Below, in pieces: positions 25,327 through 34,883 of a stretch of 64,000 nt of DNA. How positions within the stretch are numbered: position 1 is the stretch's first letter; each line of letters opens with the position of its first letter. The stretch comes from an uncultured Erythrobacter sp. (GTDB taxonomy: Bacteria; Pseudomonadota; Alphaproteobacteria; Sphingomonadales; Sphingomonadaceae): assembly GCA_947502815.1 (NCBI GenBank), contig CANNBH010000001.1, forward strand, positions 310,001 through 374,000, read 5' to 3'. A model generated the notes under the pieces. The model was not told the DNA's origin, made no database searches, and saw nothing but the letters and a program-made list of their open reading frames with translations. Position numbers and translations under genes: made by a program.

Positions 25327-26565
25327 ATGAGCAAGAACACACCAAAAGCCATTCGCGGCACACAGGATATTTTTGGACCCGAGGCAGAAGCTTTCGCCTT
25401 TGTGGTTGAGAAATTTCACCGTCTTCGCAAACTTTACCGTTTTCGTCGGGCCGAATTCCCAGTCTTTGAAAAGACCGAAGTGTTCGCCCGGTCACTCGGC
25501 GAAACCACGGATGTGGTGTCCAAAGAGATGTATTCGTTTGAGGATCGGGGCGGTGAATCGCTTACTTTGCGACCAGAATTCACCGCGGGCATAGCCCGCG
25601 CATACCTTACCAATGGTTGGCAGCAATTCGCGCCGTTAAGAGTTGCGACACACGGGCCGTTGTTCCGATATGAGCGCCCACAAAAGGGCCGTTACCGCCA
25701 ATTTCACCAGATTGACGCTGAGATTATCGGCGCTCCCGATCCGCAGGCGGATGTGGAGTTATTGGCTATGGCCGATCATTTGTTGAAAGAGTTGGGTATC
25801 AATGATGTGACCCTACACCTCAACACTTTGGGTGATGCTGAGAGCCGGGAATCCTGGCGTTCGGCGCTGATCGAATATTTTCGCGTTTTGAAGGGTGAAT
25901 TGTCGGAAGATTCCCAGGAGCGATTGGAGAAAAATCCACTGCGAATTCTCGATAGTAAGGATCGCAAAGACAAACCGTTCCTCGCGGACGCTCCAAAGAT
26001 TGATGAGTTTCTCTCTGATGAGGCCCGCAATTTCTTTGCTGCAGTTACCAGCGGACTGGATGCGGCCGGCGTGAAATGGGTGCGCGCAGACAGCCTTGTG
26101 CGCGGCCTCGATTACTATCGTCACACTGCGTTCGAATTTGTTCCTGACGAAGGCAGCGTGTCCGCTGATGCTTTGGGCAGCCAGAGCACAGTTTTGGGCG
26201 GCGGTCGCTACGATGGTTTGATGGAATCACTGGGCGGACCGGCGACCCCGGCCGTCGGTTGGGCCGCAGGCATAGAGCGGCTGGCAATGTTGGTGGGCGA
26301 AAGACAGGCTCCGCCGTTGGAAGCCATGGTTCTGCTTGAGCATGACGATGGACTGGCCATTGCGAATGAGCTTTTGGCCAAACTGCGGGCCAGGGGCATA
26401 GTTAGTGATATTATCGCTTCTGGGTCGGTCAAAAAGCGTTACGACAAGGCCATGAAGCAGGAGCCGCGCCATATTCTGCGTGTGAATGAGACTGGTTACT
26501 ACGGCGTGTCCGGCGAAGGTGATTTCAGTCATATTGATGCTGCGATCAACCGCGAAACTGAATGA
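25327..26565 (+). CDS. hisS: Histidyl-tRNA synthetase
   Basis: A 412-residue class II synthetase. Motif 1 lies after [16 protein letters not shown]. Motif 2 is around [21 protein letters not shown], and the His-specific [14 protein letters not shown] and motif 3 ([14 protein letters not shown]) follow. The C-terminal anticodon-binding domain ends in [11 protein letters not shown]. Length and motif order are those of the short bacterial HisS. Its stop overlaps the ATG of prfA (ATGA), the first junction of the hisS-prfA-prmC operon. Confidence 0.96.
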   Translation: MSKNTPKAIRGTQDIFGPEAEAFAFVVEKFHRLRKLYRFRRAEFPVFEKTEVFARSLGETTDVVSKEMYSFEDRGGESLTLRPEFTAGIARAYLTNGWQQFAPLRVATHGPLFRYERPQKGRYRQFHQIDAEIIGAPDPQADVELLAMADHLLKELGINDVTLHLNTLGDAESRESWRSALIEYFRVLKGELSEDSQERLEKNPLRILDSKDRKDKPFLADAPKIDEFLSDEARNFFAAVTSGLDAAGVKWVRADSLVRGLDYYRHTAFEFVPDEGSVSADALGSQSTVLGGGRYDGLMESLGGPATPAVGWAAGIERLAMLVGERQAPPLEAMVLLEHDDGLAIANELLAKLRARGIVSDIIASGSVKKRYDKAMKQEPRHILRVNETGYYGVSGEGDFSHIDAAINRETE

Positions 26566-27638
26566 TCGCCATGCAAATTCCTGCCGAACGCCTTGATCAA
26601 ATCACCAACCGTTTCGCGGAGCTTGAAGCGCGCATGGCGTCGGGCACGTTGGAGGGCGACGCCTTTGTTCAGGCCAGCCGCGATTACGCCGAGTTGGAGC
26701 CGGTGGCTAAGATTGCTGCCGAGACCAAGGCCATGCGTGAGGAGATCGCTGGGCTCGAGGAGATGCTCTCTGACCCGGAAATGAAGGCTATGGCTGAGGA
26801 TGAGCTATCTGCAATTCGCGCCGCTTTGCCTGACAGGGAACGGGCGCTTGCGGTCGCCCTGCTGCCGCGTGACAGCGCAGACAGCAAACCTGCCATGCTC
26901 GAAATACGTGCTGGCACGGGCGGCGATGAGGCGGCCTTGTTCGCAGGCGATCTGTACCGGATGTACGAACGTTTTGCCGCCGATAATGGGTGGAAAGTGG
27001 AGCCGGTCAGCATGAATGCATCTGAAGTGGGCGGTTTCAAAGAGATCGTCGCGAATGTCACGGGCACCGGCGTGTTCGCCAAGATGAAATTTGAAAGCGG
27101 GGTCCACCGGGTGCAGAGGGTCCCTGTTACCGAAAGCGGGGGGCGAATTCATACGTCAGCAGCCACAGTCGCCGTACTGCCTGAACCCGATGAGGTCGAT
27201 GTCAATATTGATCAGAACGATCTGAAAATCGACACCTACCGGGCAAGCGGCGCGGGCGGTCAACACGTCAACACCACGGACAGCGCGGTGCGGATCACCC
27301 ACCTGCCCAGCGGATTGGTCGTGATGCAACAGGATGAACGCAGCCAAATCAAAAACCGCGCCAAAGCGATGCAAGTATTGCGCGTGCGGCTCTATGAAAA
27401 AATGCGTGACGAGGCGCAGGGCGCAGAGGCCGAAGCGCGCAAAGCCATGGTTGGCAGCGGCGATCGGTCAGAGCGCATCCGTACCTACAATTTCCCGCAA
27501 GGCCGCGTGACGGACCACCGCATCGGATTGACCTTGCACAAGCTAGAAGAAGTGCTTGCAGGACCCGGTTTGCCTGAGTTGGTCGACGCGCTGATCGCAG
27601 AGGATGAAGGCAAGCGGTTGGCTGCGCTCGCGGAATGA
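26562..27638 (+). CDS. prfA: Peptide chain release factor 1
   Basis: A 358-residue RF1. The N-terminal helical domain is followed by the PxT-type anticodon loop region ([19 protein letters not shown]), where PVTES is the RF1 form that reads UAA and UAG. The GGQ motif appears in [18 protein letters not shown] and triggers peptidyl-tRNA hydrolysis. The C-terminus has [18 protein letters not shown]. The ATG at 26562 overlaps the hisS stop by four bases, and a second Met (26571) is possible. The stop overlaps prmC, which methylates the GGQ glutamine. Confidence 0.97.
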   Translation: MIAMQIPAERLDQITNRFAELEARMASGTLEGDAFVQASRDYAELEPVAKIAAETKAMREEIAGLEEMLSDPEMKAMAEDELSAIRAALPDRERALAVALLPRDSADSKPAMLEIRAGTGGDEAALFAGDLYRMYERFAADNGWKVEPVSMNASEVGGFKEIVANVTGTGVFAKMKFESGVHRVQRVPVTESGGRIHTSAATVAVLPEPDEVDVNIDQNDLKIDTYRASGAGGQHVNTTDSAVRITHLPSGLVVMQQDERSQIKNRAKAMQVLRVRLYEKMRDEAQGAEAEARKAMVGSGDRSERIRTYNFPQGRVTDHRIGLTLHKLEEVLAGPGLPELVDALIAEDEGKRLAALAE

Positions 27639-28474
27639 ACGCGGCAGTTGCAACAGCGCTGCGTGACGCCGCTGCGCGCCTTAGCGAAACCAGCGACACA
27701 GCGCGCTTGGACGCCGAACTGTTGATGGCGCATGCATTGGGCGTAAGCCGTTCGGATATGTTGCTCGGAAAAGGGAGCGGCGAGCCGAACGTTCCCGAGG
27801 CATTCGAGCAGTACGTGGAACGCCGGGCCGGCTTTGAACCGGTTGCTTACATTATCGGCAACGAAGAGTTTTACGGGCGCACGTTCCGCGTCAATCGCGA
27901 TACACTGATCCCGCGCGGCGATAGCGAAACACTAATCGAGGCTGCAATCTCAGATGCATCATCGGCAAAGAGGGTGCTGGATTTGGGCACGGGGTCTGGC
28001 GCCTTGTTGATCACGGCTTTGCTGGAATTGGAAGATGCCAGCGGGGTTGCGACCGATATCTCGGCAGATGCGCTGAAAGTGGCACAGAGCAATGCTGAGT
28101 GGTATGGCCTGACAAGGGAGGTTGCGCAGTTTGAACGGCGTGATTGGCGGATGCCCGGATGGACCGCTGGGCTGGGTGCGTTTGACCTCATCCTATGCAA
28201 CCCTCCTTATGTTGAAGAAAATGCTTCACTTGCGCCGAATGTCTGCGATTTTGAACCGCACAGCGCGCTTTTTTCTGGGCCCGAGGGACTGGATGATTAT
28301 CGCATTTTGATCCCACAGATTGCCGATCTTTTGAATACAGGGGGAACCGCAATATTCGAGATTGGCGCTACGCAAGGGGAAGCGGTGCGCGCGATTGCAG
28401 GCAAGGCCGGCTTCCAATCTTCCATTTGCCATGACCTTGCAAATCGGCCACGCGCTGTGATTCTTCATCAGTGA
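27635..28474 (+). CDS. prmC: Release factor glutamine N5-methyltransferase
   Basis: A 279-residue PrmC/HemK enzyme that methylates the glutamine of the GGQ motif in release factors. The SAM-binding motif is [17 protein letters not shown] and the catalytic NPPY motif is in [13 protein letters not shown]. The N-terminal helical domain has the [14 protein letters not shown] block. Its start overlaps the prfA stop (ATGA), so it is made together with its substrate RF1. There is a 270-base gap before the next gene. Confidence 0.96.
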   Translation: MNAAVATALRDAAARLSETSDTARLDAELLMAHALGVSRSDMLLGKGSGEPNVPEAFEQYVERRAGFEPVAYIIGNEEFYGRTFRVNRDTLIPRGDSETLIEAAISDASSAKRVLDLGTGSGALLITALLELEDASGVATDISADALKVAQSNAEWYGLTREVAQFERRDWRMPGWTAGLGAFDLILCNPPYVEENASLAPNVCDFEPHSALFSGPEGLDDYRILIPQIADLLNTGGTAIFEIGATQGEAVRAIAGKAGFQSSICHDLANRPRAVILHQ

Positions 28475-28744
28475 AATAACGAGTGAATTCGTGTGGGGGC
28501 TTGGCAAATGCAATTCGTCTCGCTAACCCCGAATCAGACCTGCCGGACGGCCCTTAGTGTGGATCGGTAAGGTCAAGCTCCGAAGAACCGCTTGTCTCGA
28601 CCGTGTGGGTCATCCCCTTGGTCAATGCTGAGCGGGCGCGCCTAAAGACTTAGGCGTGGATGAAATTCGATCACTATCGGGGTCCATTGGCTAAGCAGAC
28701 GCGATGTTTGATGCGTCTCGGCTGCGGATGAGGACAAATCTCCT
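28475..28744. other. Intergenic region before the DUF4167 gene with two hairpins
   Basis: No gene is seen. CGCCTAA 28639-28645 pairs with TTAGGCG 28650-28656, and AGACGC 28697-28702 pairs with GCGTCT 28713-28718. They lie in the likely 5' leader of the DUF4167 gene. Neither has a U-tail. Confidence 0.45.
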
Positions 28745-29437
28745 TTGAATAACAATCGTAACAATCGTCGCCGCGGTCGCGGTAATCGCAACAATCAAAG
28801 TGGCGGCGGCAATCAGCTGAATCGGATCGATAGCCGTGCACGTGGCAACGCGCCTCAGCTCCTCGACAAGTATAAGAAGCTTGCGCAGGACGCGCAGCAC
28901 AATGGCGACCGTGTTCAGGCGGAATATTACCTGCAATTTGCGGATCACTATTTCCGTGTGATCGCCGACAATAAAGCGCGCCAAGATGAAGCGCGGGCCA
29001 AGCGCAATGAAGGGCGCGAGCCATCGGGCGAAGAAGGTGAAGATGCCGAGGACAGCGAAGGTCGTCGCAATGACAATCGCCGTGATGGCCGCAACGATGG
29101 TCCGCGTAGCAACAACCGCCGGACACGAGGCCGCCGCGATGATCAAGATGGCGAAGGGTCATCGGACAAATACGACAATGGCGCACCGGAAGAAGGTGAA
29201 ATCGGTGCCGAAGGCGAATCGGTAAGCAGCGAAGACGTAGCGCCCAAGCCGAAGCGCCGAGCCCGTAAACCAAAAGCGGAAAGCGAAGATGGTGACGCCC
29301 CGCGCAAACCGCGCGCACGTCGGACCCGCAGCAAATCTGATGATGGTGATGCGGGTGGGCTCGACTCGTCTGTTTTGCCGCCCGCAATCGGCTCAGAGGA
29401 CAGCGACGGTGATGATAATGTCGAGGCGGCCGCGTAG
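28745..29437 (+). CDS. DUF4167 RG-rich protein
   Basis: A 230-residue protein of the DUF4167 family, confined to Alphaproteobacteria, function unknown. The N-terminus is basic and Asn/Gly-rich (NNNRNNRRRGRGNRNN) and the folded core is NAPQLLDKYKKLAQDAQHNG followed by EYYLQFADHYFRVI. The second half is charged low complexity: RRNDNRRDGRNDGPRSNNRR, then KPKRRARKPKAESEDGDAP. RNA binding is a reasonable guess from composition. The start is the TTG at 28745, supported by the family's N-terminal MNNNR-like pattern and by the lack of any other start. A purine-rich AGGACAAA lies upstream. Confidence 0.85.
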   Translation: MNNNRNNRRRGRGNRNNQSGGGNQLNRIDSRARGNAPQLLDKYKKLAQDAQHNGDRVQAEYYLQFADHYFRVIADNKARQDEARAKRNEGREPSGEEGEDAEDSEGRRNDNRRDGRNDGPRSNNRRTRGRRDDQDGEGSSDKYDNGAPEEGEIGAEGESVSSEDVAPKPKRRARKPKAESEDGDAPRKPRARRTRSKSDDGDAGGLDSSVLPPAIGSEDSDGDDNVEAAA

Positions 29438-29481
29438 TTGATGCGAGCTTGCGATCTGAACAGCTGATTGCGAACGGATCG

Positions 29482-31125
29482 ATGCCGGACCTTGAACCAG
29501 ATTTGAAGCCTGCATTCTGGCAAAAACGCTGGGCTGCCTGCGCCAACTTTGCGTCGAAACGGCCAGTTTTGGTCTCGGCCGTGCTCGGATTGGTGGCGGC
29601 GTTGGGCTATCCACCCTTGCATGGCTGGTGGATTGCGCTGCCAGCGCTTGCCTTGTTTATCCTTCATGTGAAGGCGGCACCAACGGCGCGAAGCGCATTT
29701 TGGCGCGGTTGGGTGTTTGGCTGGGTGCATTTGACGCTGGCCAACAATTGGATTTCAACCGCCTTCACGCACCAAGCAAAAATGCCAGAGGCGCTGGGCT
29801 GGATCGCGGTGCCATTGTTGTGCCTGTACCTGGCCGTATATCCGGGTTTGGCTGCATTGGTCGCGAATTGGGCGGCCCGGCGCGGGTCTCTTCTCACATT
29901 TTGTGGCGTTTTCGGAGCGGGTTGGATTGTGACCGAGTGGGTCCGCAGTTGGGCCTTTACTGGATATCCTTGGCCGCCATTGGGTCTGATCCTGCTTGGC
30001 GGCTGGGACAGTCAAGGTCTGGCATTTCTTCTGCCGTGGGTGGGGACCTATGCCCTGTCAGGTTTCGCAATAATTGTGGCGGGGATCGCTGCATACTTGA
30101 TCATGCAACGACACGTATTGGCTGCTTCGGCGTTTGTGATGCTGTGTATTGTTGCACCGATGATACTGCCCACTGGGGCCGGCGAAGACTCCGATGTCCG
30201 GTTCACTCTGGTCCAGCCGCTTATCCTGCAAGACGAGATCAATGACGCGTCCAAATTCGAAGAGCAGTTCCACAGGACTGCAAATCTCACCCGTCCGGGT
30301 AATGATCAATCGCGTCTAATCCTTTGGCCAGAAAGCGCGATCCCAGATTATCTCGAAGAGGGATATCCTGAACGCTATTATCGCCGAATGACTGTGGGCG
30401 CCGATCCCTTGTTTGCCCGGCAGCGTATCGCGGCAATCATTGGGGAAGAAGCCACATTGCTGACCGGAGTGGTCAATCTAAACATTGGTGAGCGTGAAAA
30501 CGGCTATGTCGGTGCAGTGTCGGCGCGCAATTCGGTTGTAGCAATCAATGGCGCTGGCGACCTTACGCAACATTATGCCAAGGCGCATTTGGTGCCTTAT
30601 GGCGAATATTTGCCGTTGGAATGGGCATTGGGCTCGCTTGGTTTGGCTCGTCTTACGGCGGGATCGATCCCCTATATTCCGGGGCCCGGTCCGCAGACGC
30701 TCGATCTGGGCGATCATGGACGCGCCGGCGTTCAAATTTGTTACGAGATTGTGTTTTCAGGGCAGATTGTCGACCGCGATGACCGACCTGACTACATCTT
30801 TAATCCGTCCAACGATGGATGGTTTGGCAGTTGGGGGCCGCCGCAGCATCTTGCCCAAGCACGGATGCGAGCTATCGAAGAAGGTCTGCCCGTCTTACGA
30901 TCCACTACAACAGGTATCAGCGCGGTAATCGATGCAAACGGCATCGTTCGCCAATCAATTGCACTGGGCAGGGCGGACAAACGCGATGGATTGGTTCCTG
31001 CTGCCAAGGGCCCGACATTGTTTTCACAATTGGGAAATGCGTTGCCGCTCGCTTGGGCTGCGCTGCTTGCTCTTTTGGGATTGGGATTGCCAAGATTGCT
31101 TGCGCTGCGGGCAGGGCGCGGCTAG
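29482..31125 (+). CDS. lnt: Apolipoprotein N-acyltransferase
   Basis: About 547 residues from the ATG at 29482 (a TTG at 29449 would add 11). Some eight hydrophobic segments fill the first half, and then there is a nitrilase-like periplasmic domain. The catalytic triad is the Glu in LILWPESAIPDYLE, the Lys in HYAKAHLVPYGEYLP and the Cys in VQICYEIVFSG. NPSNDGWFGSWGPPQH is the usual substrate-side loop. It adds the third acyl chain to lipoproteins in the inner membrane. The window has several lipoproteins that would need it. Confidence 0.95.
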   Translation: MPDLEPDLKPAFWQKRWAACANFASKRPVLVSAVLGLVAALGYPPLHGWWIALPALALFILHVKAAPTARSAFWRGWVFGWVHLTLANNWISTAFTHQAKMPEALGWIAVPLLCLYLAVYPGLAALVANWAARRGSLLTFCGVFGAGWIVTEWVRSWAFTGYPWPPLGLILLGGWDSQGLAFLLPWVGTYALSGFAIIVAGIAAYLIMQRHVLAASAFVMLCIVAPMILPTGAGEDSDVRFTLVQPLILQDEINDASKFEEQFHRTANLTRPGNDQSRLILWPESAIPDYLEEGYPERYYRRMTVGADPLFARQRIAAIIGEEATLLTGVVNLNIGERENGYVGAVSARNSVVAINGAGDLTQHYAKAHLVPYGEYLPLEWALGSLGLARLTAGSIPYIPGPGPQTLDLGDHGRAGVQICYEIVFSGQIVDRDDRPDYIFNPSNDGWFGSWGPPQHLAQARMRAIEEGLPVLRSTTTGISAVIDANGIVRQSIALGRADKRDGLVPAAKGPTLFSQLGNALPLAWAALLALLGLGLPRLLALRAGRG

Positions 31126-31157
31126 GCGTCTCGCTGGACATAAAGCTTTCCTTATAT

Positions 31158-31228
31158 CCCTATAGGGTAGGCCAGAATTTCTCGACGCAAACGTCACGCG
31201 GCAATCACCCGAGTGACGGAGCGGCCGC
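31158..31228 (+). promoter_or_regulatory. metK leader: palindrome and possible H-type pseudoknot
   Basis: The gap before metK has the 10-base palindrome CCCTATAGGG (31158-31167), possibly at the -10 region. It is followed by a stem of CGTCAC (31192-31197) and GTGACG (31213-31218). The first five loop bases GCGGC (31198-31202) are complementary to GCCGC at 31224-31228, which would form an H-type pseudoknot just before the AAGGAG at 31233-31238. The architecture is like small SAM-binding translational riboswitches, but I do not recognise a known class. Confidence 0.35.
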
Positions 31229-31243
31229 CCTTAAGGAGCACTT

Positions 31244-32494
31244 ATGCGCAAGGACTATCTCTTCACTTCCGAAAGCGTTTCTGAAGGGCACCCAGACAAA
31301 GTTTCTGATCAAATTTCCGACGCCATTGTCGATTTGATGCTTTCGAAAGACCCCGAAGCGCGCGTCGCATGTGAAACGATGACCACCACTCAACGTGTTG
31401 TTCTGTCGGGTGAAATCCGATGCGCACCGATGTATGACAAGGGCCGCGAGGAATGGAAGTACAACAGCTATTGGGCACCTGGAGCGCGCGACGAGATTGA
31501 AAGCGTTGTGCGTCAAACCGTTGCTGAAATCGGCTATGAACAAGAGGGTTTCCATTGGGAGTCGCTCACATTTGAAAACCACCTGCACGGCCAATCGTCC
31601 GAGATTGCAATGGGTGTTGATGCGGGCGATGCCGGATCAAACAAAGACGAAGGCGCAGGCGATCAAGGGATCATGTTCGGTTTTGCCTGTGACGAGACGC
31701 CTGATCTGATGCCGGCCACGCTCGACTATAGTCATAAGATTCTCGAGCAGTTGGCCGCCGACCGCAAGGATGGGACCGCTCCATTCTTGGAGCCAGATGC
31801 AAAAAGTCAGGTCACTTTGCGCTACGAAGATGGCAAACCCGTCGCTTGCACAGCAGTGGTCGTGTCAACGCAGCATGCAAAAGGTTATCATGAGGGCGAG
31901 AAAGAGGCCGAACTCAAAACCTATGTAAAAGGCGTAGTAGAACGAATTCTGCCCGATGACTTCATCAGCGATCAGACTGTCTGGCACATTAATCCTACCG
32001 GGGCCTTCGAAATTGGCGGGCCTGATGGGGACGCCGGTTTGACCGGTCGAAAGATTATCGTTGATACCTATGGCGGCGCTTCACCGCATGGCGGCGGAGC
32101 TTTTAGCGGCAAAGATCCTACGAAAGTCGATCGCAGCGCGGCTTATATCACACGATATCTGGCAAAGAATGTGGTGGCAGCAGGTCTGGCCTCTCGCTGC
32201 ACCATTCAGATTGCTTATGCGATTGGTGTGTCGGCGCCATTGTCTATCTATGTGGATACGCATGGCACCGCCGCCGAAGGGGTGGACGATGCTGCCATCG
32301 AAAACGCCATACAGGGTATCGCGAGCCTTGGCGGATTGACCCCCCGGGGGATTCGCACGCATCTTGGTCTTAATATCCCTATCTATCGCAAGAGCGCGGC
32401 CTATGGCCATTTTGGCCGCAAGGCTGAGGGTGATTTCTTCCCTTGGGAGCGGGTTGATTTGGTGGATGATCTGAAAGCTGCCCTCAACGGATAA
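31244..32494 (+). CDS. metK: S-adenosylmethionine synthetase
   Basis: A 416-residue MetK. The ATP-binding signature is [18 protein letters not shown]. The active-site loops are [18 protein letters not shown] and [20 protein letters not shown], and the C-terminal [12 protein letters not shown] precedes the end. It makes SAM from methionine and ATP. An AAGGAG lies at 31233-31238, before the ATG. A terminator with a nine-base stem follows at 32512. The leader may be structured. Confidence 0.97.
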   Translation: MRKDYLFTSESVSEGHPDKVSDQISDAIVDLMLSKDPEARVACETMTTTQRVVLSGEIRCAPMYDKGREEWKYNSYWAPGARDEIESVVRQTVAEIGYEQEGFHWESLTFENHLHGQSSEIAMGVDAGDAGSNKDEGAGDQGIMFGFACDETPDLMPATLDYSHKILEQLAADRKDGTAPFLEPDAKSQVTLRYEDGKPVACTAVVVSTQHAKGYHEGEKEAELKTYVKGVVERILPDDFISDQTVWHINPTGAFEIGGPDGDAGLTGRKIIVDTYGGASPHGGGAFSGKDPTKVDRSAAYITRYLAKNVVAAGLASRCTIQIAYAIGVSAPLSIYVDTHGTAAEGVDDAAIENAIQGIASLGGLTPRGIRTHLGLNIPIYRKSAAYGHFGRKAEGDFFPWERVDLVDDLKAALNG

Positions 32495-32511
32495 GAAGGC
32501 TCTGCAAAACG

Positions 32512-32543
32512 AAAGGGCGCCCCTGTCGGAGCGCCCTTTGTTT
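32512..32543 (+). terminator. Terminator after metK
   Basis: AAAGGGCGC (32512-32520) pairs perfectly with GCGCCCTTT (32531-32539) around a ten-base loop and runs into TTTGTTT. It also lies after the convergent unknown membrane gene, so both could use it. Confidence 0.8.
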
Positions 32544-32556
32544 GCTGTTGCGTTGG

Positions 32557-32949
32557 TTACGCGTCGACTGGACCGGCTTTCGCAGCCCATTGTTCCTCGC
32601 GGAACCAATGGCCCACTTTGCGGCCAAACTTTGCGATCGCATTCATGTTGAAGAAGTGCATTAGGCCAAGGGCCACAACCACAATCCCGACCTTGCTGGA
32701 CAGGAATTGAATCGCCGCGATTGGGGTTTCAGGAGGCGCACCAAAGCGCAAAGTCAGCAGAATCCATCCCAAGTTGACCAGGTAGAAGCCTACAACCAAC
32801 AAATGGTTGGTTGATGCGGCCAATGTTTGATCATGACCAAAGCACTCGGTCAGGAAGACCAAGCCATTCTTTGACAAAGTGCGCGCAACCCAGACAGTCA
32901 GGGCGATGCTGATCATCAGGTAGGCACAGTAAGAAAACAAAGCGTACAT
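32557..32949 (-). CDS. Membrane protein in a GbsR-regulated unit, unknown
   Basis: A 130-residue protein that I do not recognise. It has three or four hydrophobic segments: FSYCAYLMISIALTVWVA, NHLLVVGFYLVNLGWILL, VGIVVVALGLMHFFNM and possibly a fourth, and a charged C-terminus (KFGRKVGHWFREEQWAAK). It is an inner-membrane protein. It is followed upstream by a GbsR-type regulator on the same strand, and its own promoter region has the box TTTCTGTAAT that also lies in the regulator's operator. A regulated small transporter or membrane sensor is possible. Confidence 0.7.
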   Translation of the reverse strand: MYALFSYCAYLMISIALTVWVARTLSKNGLVFLTECFGHDQTLAASTNHLLVVGFYLVNLGWILLTLRFGAPPETPIAAIQFLSSKVGIVVVALGLMHFFNMNAIAKFGRKVGHWFREEQWAAKAGPVDA

Positions 32950-32964
32950 ATCGAACTCCTGTAG

Positions 32965-32982
32965 TTTCTGTAATTTACGAAA
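32965..32982. promoter_or_regulatory. Candidate GbsR-type operator upstream of the membrane protein
   Basis: TTTCTGTAATTTACGAAA, an imperfect dyad, begins with the same ten bases (TTTCTGTAAT) as the perfect palindrome before the regulator gene at 33604. It lies 16 bases before the membrane-protein start. Confidence 0.55.
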
Positions 32983-33041
32983 TCAGTAGGGAAAGCTTCG
33001 TGCCATGCGTTTTTCCTTCTCTTGCCTTCAGGGGGTTTTGG

Positions 33042-33584
33042 TTAGCTTTTTCCGCCCGGCAAGAAGCGGGCGATCCCTCGGCCCAGCTTCATCAGGCGGA
33101 CCAATGTCGATTTAGGCAGGCCACGCACATCGGCGTACCAACCTGTCAGCGTATCGATAAAGCCGTGCATCCGCCCAATCCGTTCGCGAACGTGGATTGG
33201 CACATCTTCACGGCCATGCAGACTTTCGGCAAGTTCACCAAGAAACTGAATCGTTGGATCCAGTTCGCGCTTTTTGCGCTCAGCAGCGATCTTCATCAGC
33301 ATGTCCCACACATCGGTTTCGGCGACGAAGTGGTCGCGGCGATCCCCTTCGACATGGACACGCCGGACAATTGCATAAGATTGCAGTTCTTTTAGCCCAT
33401 TCGACACATTGGATCGCGCGAGGCCAAGCGCTTCGCAAATTTCCTCCGCATGAAGCGGACGGTCGCTGAGGTAGAGCAAGGCGTGCACTTGAGCGACGGA
33501 GCGGTTGACGCCCCATTCGGTGCCCATTTCGCCCCAATGGAGGATAAAGGCCCGCGCTTCGGGAATGTCCAACAATTTGCCCAC
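33042..33584 (-). CDS. GbsR/MarR-family transcriptional regulator
   Basis: A 180-residue winged-helix regulator of the GbsR type. The N-terminus is FILHWGEMGTEWGVNRSVAQ, and the recognition region is EEICEALGLARSNVSNGLKE, followed by the wing around IVRRVHVEGDRRDHFVAE. The helical C-terminal part probably binds effector. In Bacillus GbsR senses choline and represses glycine-betaine synthesis, but the ligand here is unknown. The start is a GTG at 33584, with GGAG upstream. A 20-base perfect palindrome 20 bases upstream is the probable autoregulatory operator. Confidence 0.85.
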   Translation of the reverse strand: MGKLLDIPEARAFILHWGEMGTEWGVNRSVAQVHALLYLSDRPLHAEEICEALGLARSNVSNGLKELQSYAIVRRVHVEGDRRDHFVAETDVWDMLMKIAAERKKRELDPTIQFLGELAESLHGREDVPIHVRERIGRMHGFIDTLTGWYADVRGLPKSTLVRLMKLGRGIARFLPGGKS

Positions 33585-33603
33585 GACTCAATCTCCAATC
33601 GTC

Positions 33604-33623
33604 ATTTCTGTAATTACAGAAAT
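33604..33623. promoter_or_regulatory. Perfect palindromic operator of the GbsR-type gene
   Basis: ATTTCTGTAATTACAGAAAT is a perfect 20-base palindrome immediately upstream of the regulator start. Half of it recurs before the neighbouring membrane-protein gene (32965). It is the natural candidate for autoregulation. Confidence 0.7.
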
Positions 33624-33659
33624 AGAAGGCAGGCGCAAGTGTTTTTGAAAGGATTGAGG

Positions 33660-34883
33660 CTACTCTTTGTTGACACGCCCATGCTCACCCAGCATCGGCG
33701 AAGGCGTATCGAGAGCCAATTCACTCTCCGAAAAAGAGAAGGGACTGCGCACTCCGGGCAATCCGCCCAGGTCCACGCGCATACCCCTCGCTATCACTTG
33801 TGGGTCCGCAAAAACCTCATCGAGATGATTTATCGGGCCGGCTGGTACCCCGTGCTCATTGCATGCCGCGAGAAGTTCCGCCTTGCTCCATCGTGCCGTT
33901 ATGACCGCGATTTCTGCATCGAGAGCGGCAGCATTTTGAACCCGCCCCGCATTGCTTGAGAACCGCGAATCCTCGATCAAATCTAACCGGTCGAGCAAGG
34001 CGGCCATTCGTGCAAACAGACGCTCGTTGGCAGGCGCCAAGATGACGTGCCCATCTTTCACCGGGAACACACCATAGGGTGCAACTTGCGCATGTGCATT
34101 CCCCATTCGTGGCGGATTCTGACCGGTGGTGAAATGATAACTGGCCTGATTGGCAAGCAAAGCCACCGAACAATCGAGCAAAGCCATGTCGACTTGCTGG
34201 CCTCGCCCCTGCGTCGGCCCGGCGCGCTCTCTTTTCAGCAATGCGGCCTGAATTCCGTTTGCCGCATAGACCCCGGTTGTTAGGTCAGAAATTGAGACGC
34301 CCATTTTGACAGGCGCACTATTGGGCTCACCAGTGATCGACATAAACCCGCTCATGCCTTGAATAACGAAGTCATAGCCGGCCTCTTTGGAGCGCGGGCC
34401 TGTTTGGCCGAACCCTGTGATGGAGCAGTAGATTAGACCACGATTGGTGCCGGCAAGTGAGTTGTAATCCAGCCCAAATTTGGTCAATCCGCCGGTCTTG
34501 AAATTTTCAATCACCACATCGGCGTTGCTGGCCAATCGGCGCATCATGTCGAGGGCACCATCGTCCGCAAAGTCGGCAATTACGCTTCGCTTTCCGCGAT
34601 TGCAGGCATGATAGTAGGCAGCTTCGCGTTGCACGTTGCCGTCGCTGTCAACCCGCTCCACCCAGGGTGGGCCCCATTGCCGAGTGCCGTCACCTTCAGG
34701 ACTTTCCACCTTGATCACATCGGCACCGAGATCTGCCAGAATTTGCCCTGCCCATGGGCCTGCCAGCACTCGGGCCAGTTCAAGAACTTTTATCCCAGCG
34801 AGGGGCGCATTGGCATTGCGCGGGCCTTCAAGCCACGCAATCGGAGGAGGGGTGGTATCAGGCAGTTTCCAAAGCCAATTCAT
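33660..34883 (-). CDS. CaiB/BaiF family CoA transferase
   Basis: About 407 residues from the ATG at 34883. This is a family III CoA transferase: [20 protein letters not shown] at the N-terminus, [20 protein letters not shown], and the block around the nucleophilic Asp, [19 protein letters not shown]. Such enzymes move CoA between carboxylic acids such as formyl, carnitine or mesaconate. The exact substrate is not clear. The start lies 26 bases inside the end of scoB, so it is the last gene of the sco operon and probably co-expressed with ScoAB. Confidence 0.85.
   Translation of the reverse strand: MNWLWKLPDTTPPPIAWLEGPRNANAPLAGIKVLELARVLAGPWAGQILADLGADVIKVESPEGDGTRQWGPPWVERVDSDGNVQREAAYYHACNRGKRSVIADFADDGALDMMRRLASNADVVIENFKTGGLTKFGLDYNSLAGTNRGLIYCSITGFGQTGPRSKEAGYDFVIQGMSGFMSITGEPNSAPVKMGVSISDLTTGVYAANGIQAALLKRERAGPTQGRGQQVDMALLDCSVALLANQASYHFTTGQNPPRMGNAHAQVAPYGVFPVKDGHVILAPANERLFARMAALLDRLDLIEDSRFSSNAGRVQNAAALDAEIAVITARWSKAELLAACNEHGVPAGPINHLDEVFADPQVIARGMRVDLGGLPGVRSPFSFSESELALDTPSPMLGEHGRVNKE

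Noticed and set aside
31141-31243. SAM-II riboswitch before metK
   Set aside because: A stem and a possible pseudoknot exist, but the conserved loop sequences that I remember for SAM-II are not visible. It is left as an unclassified candidate.
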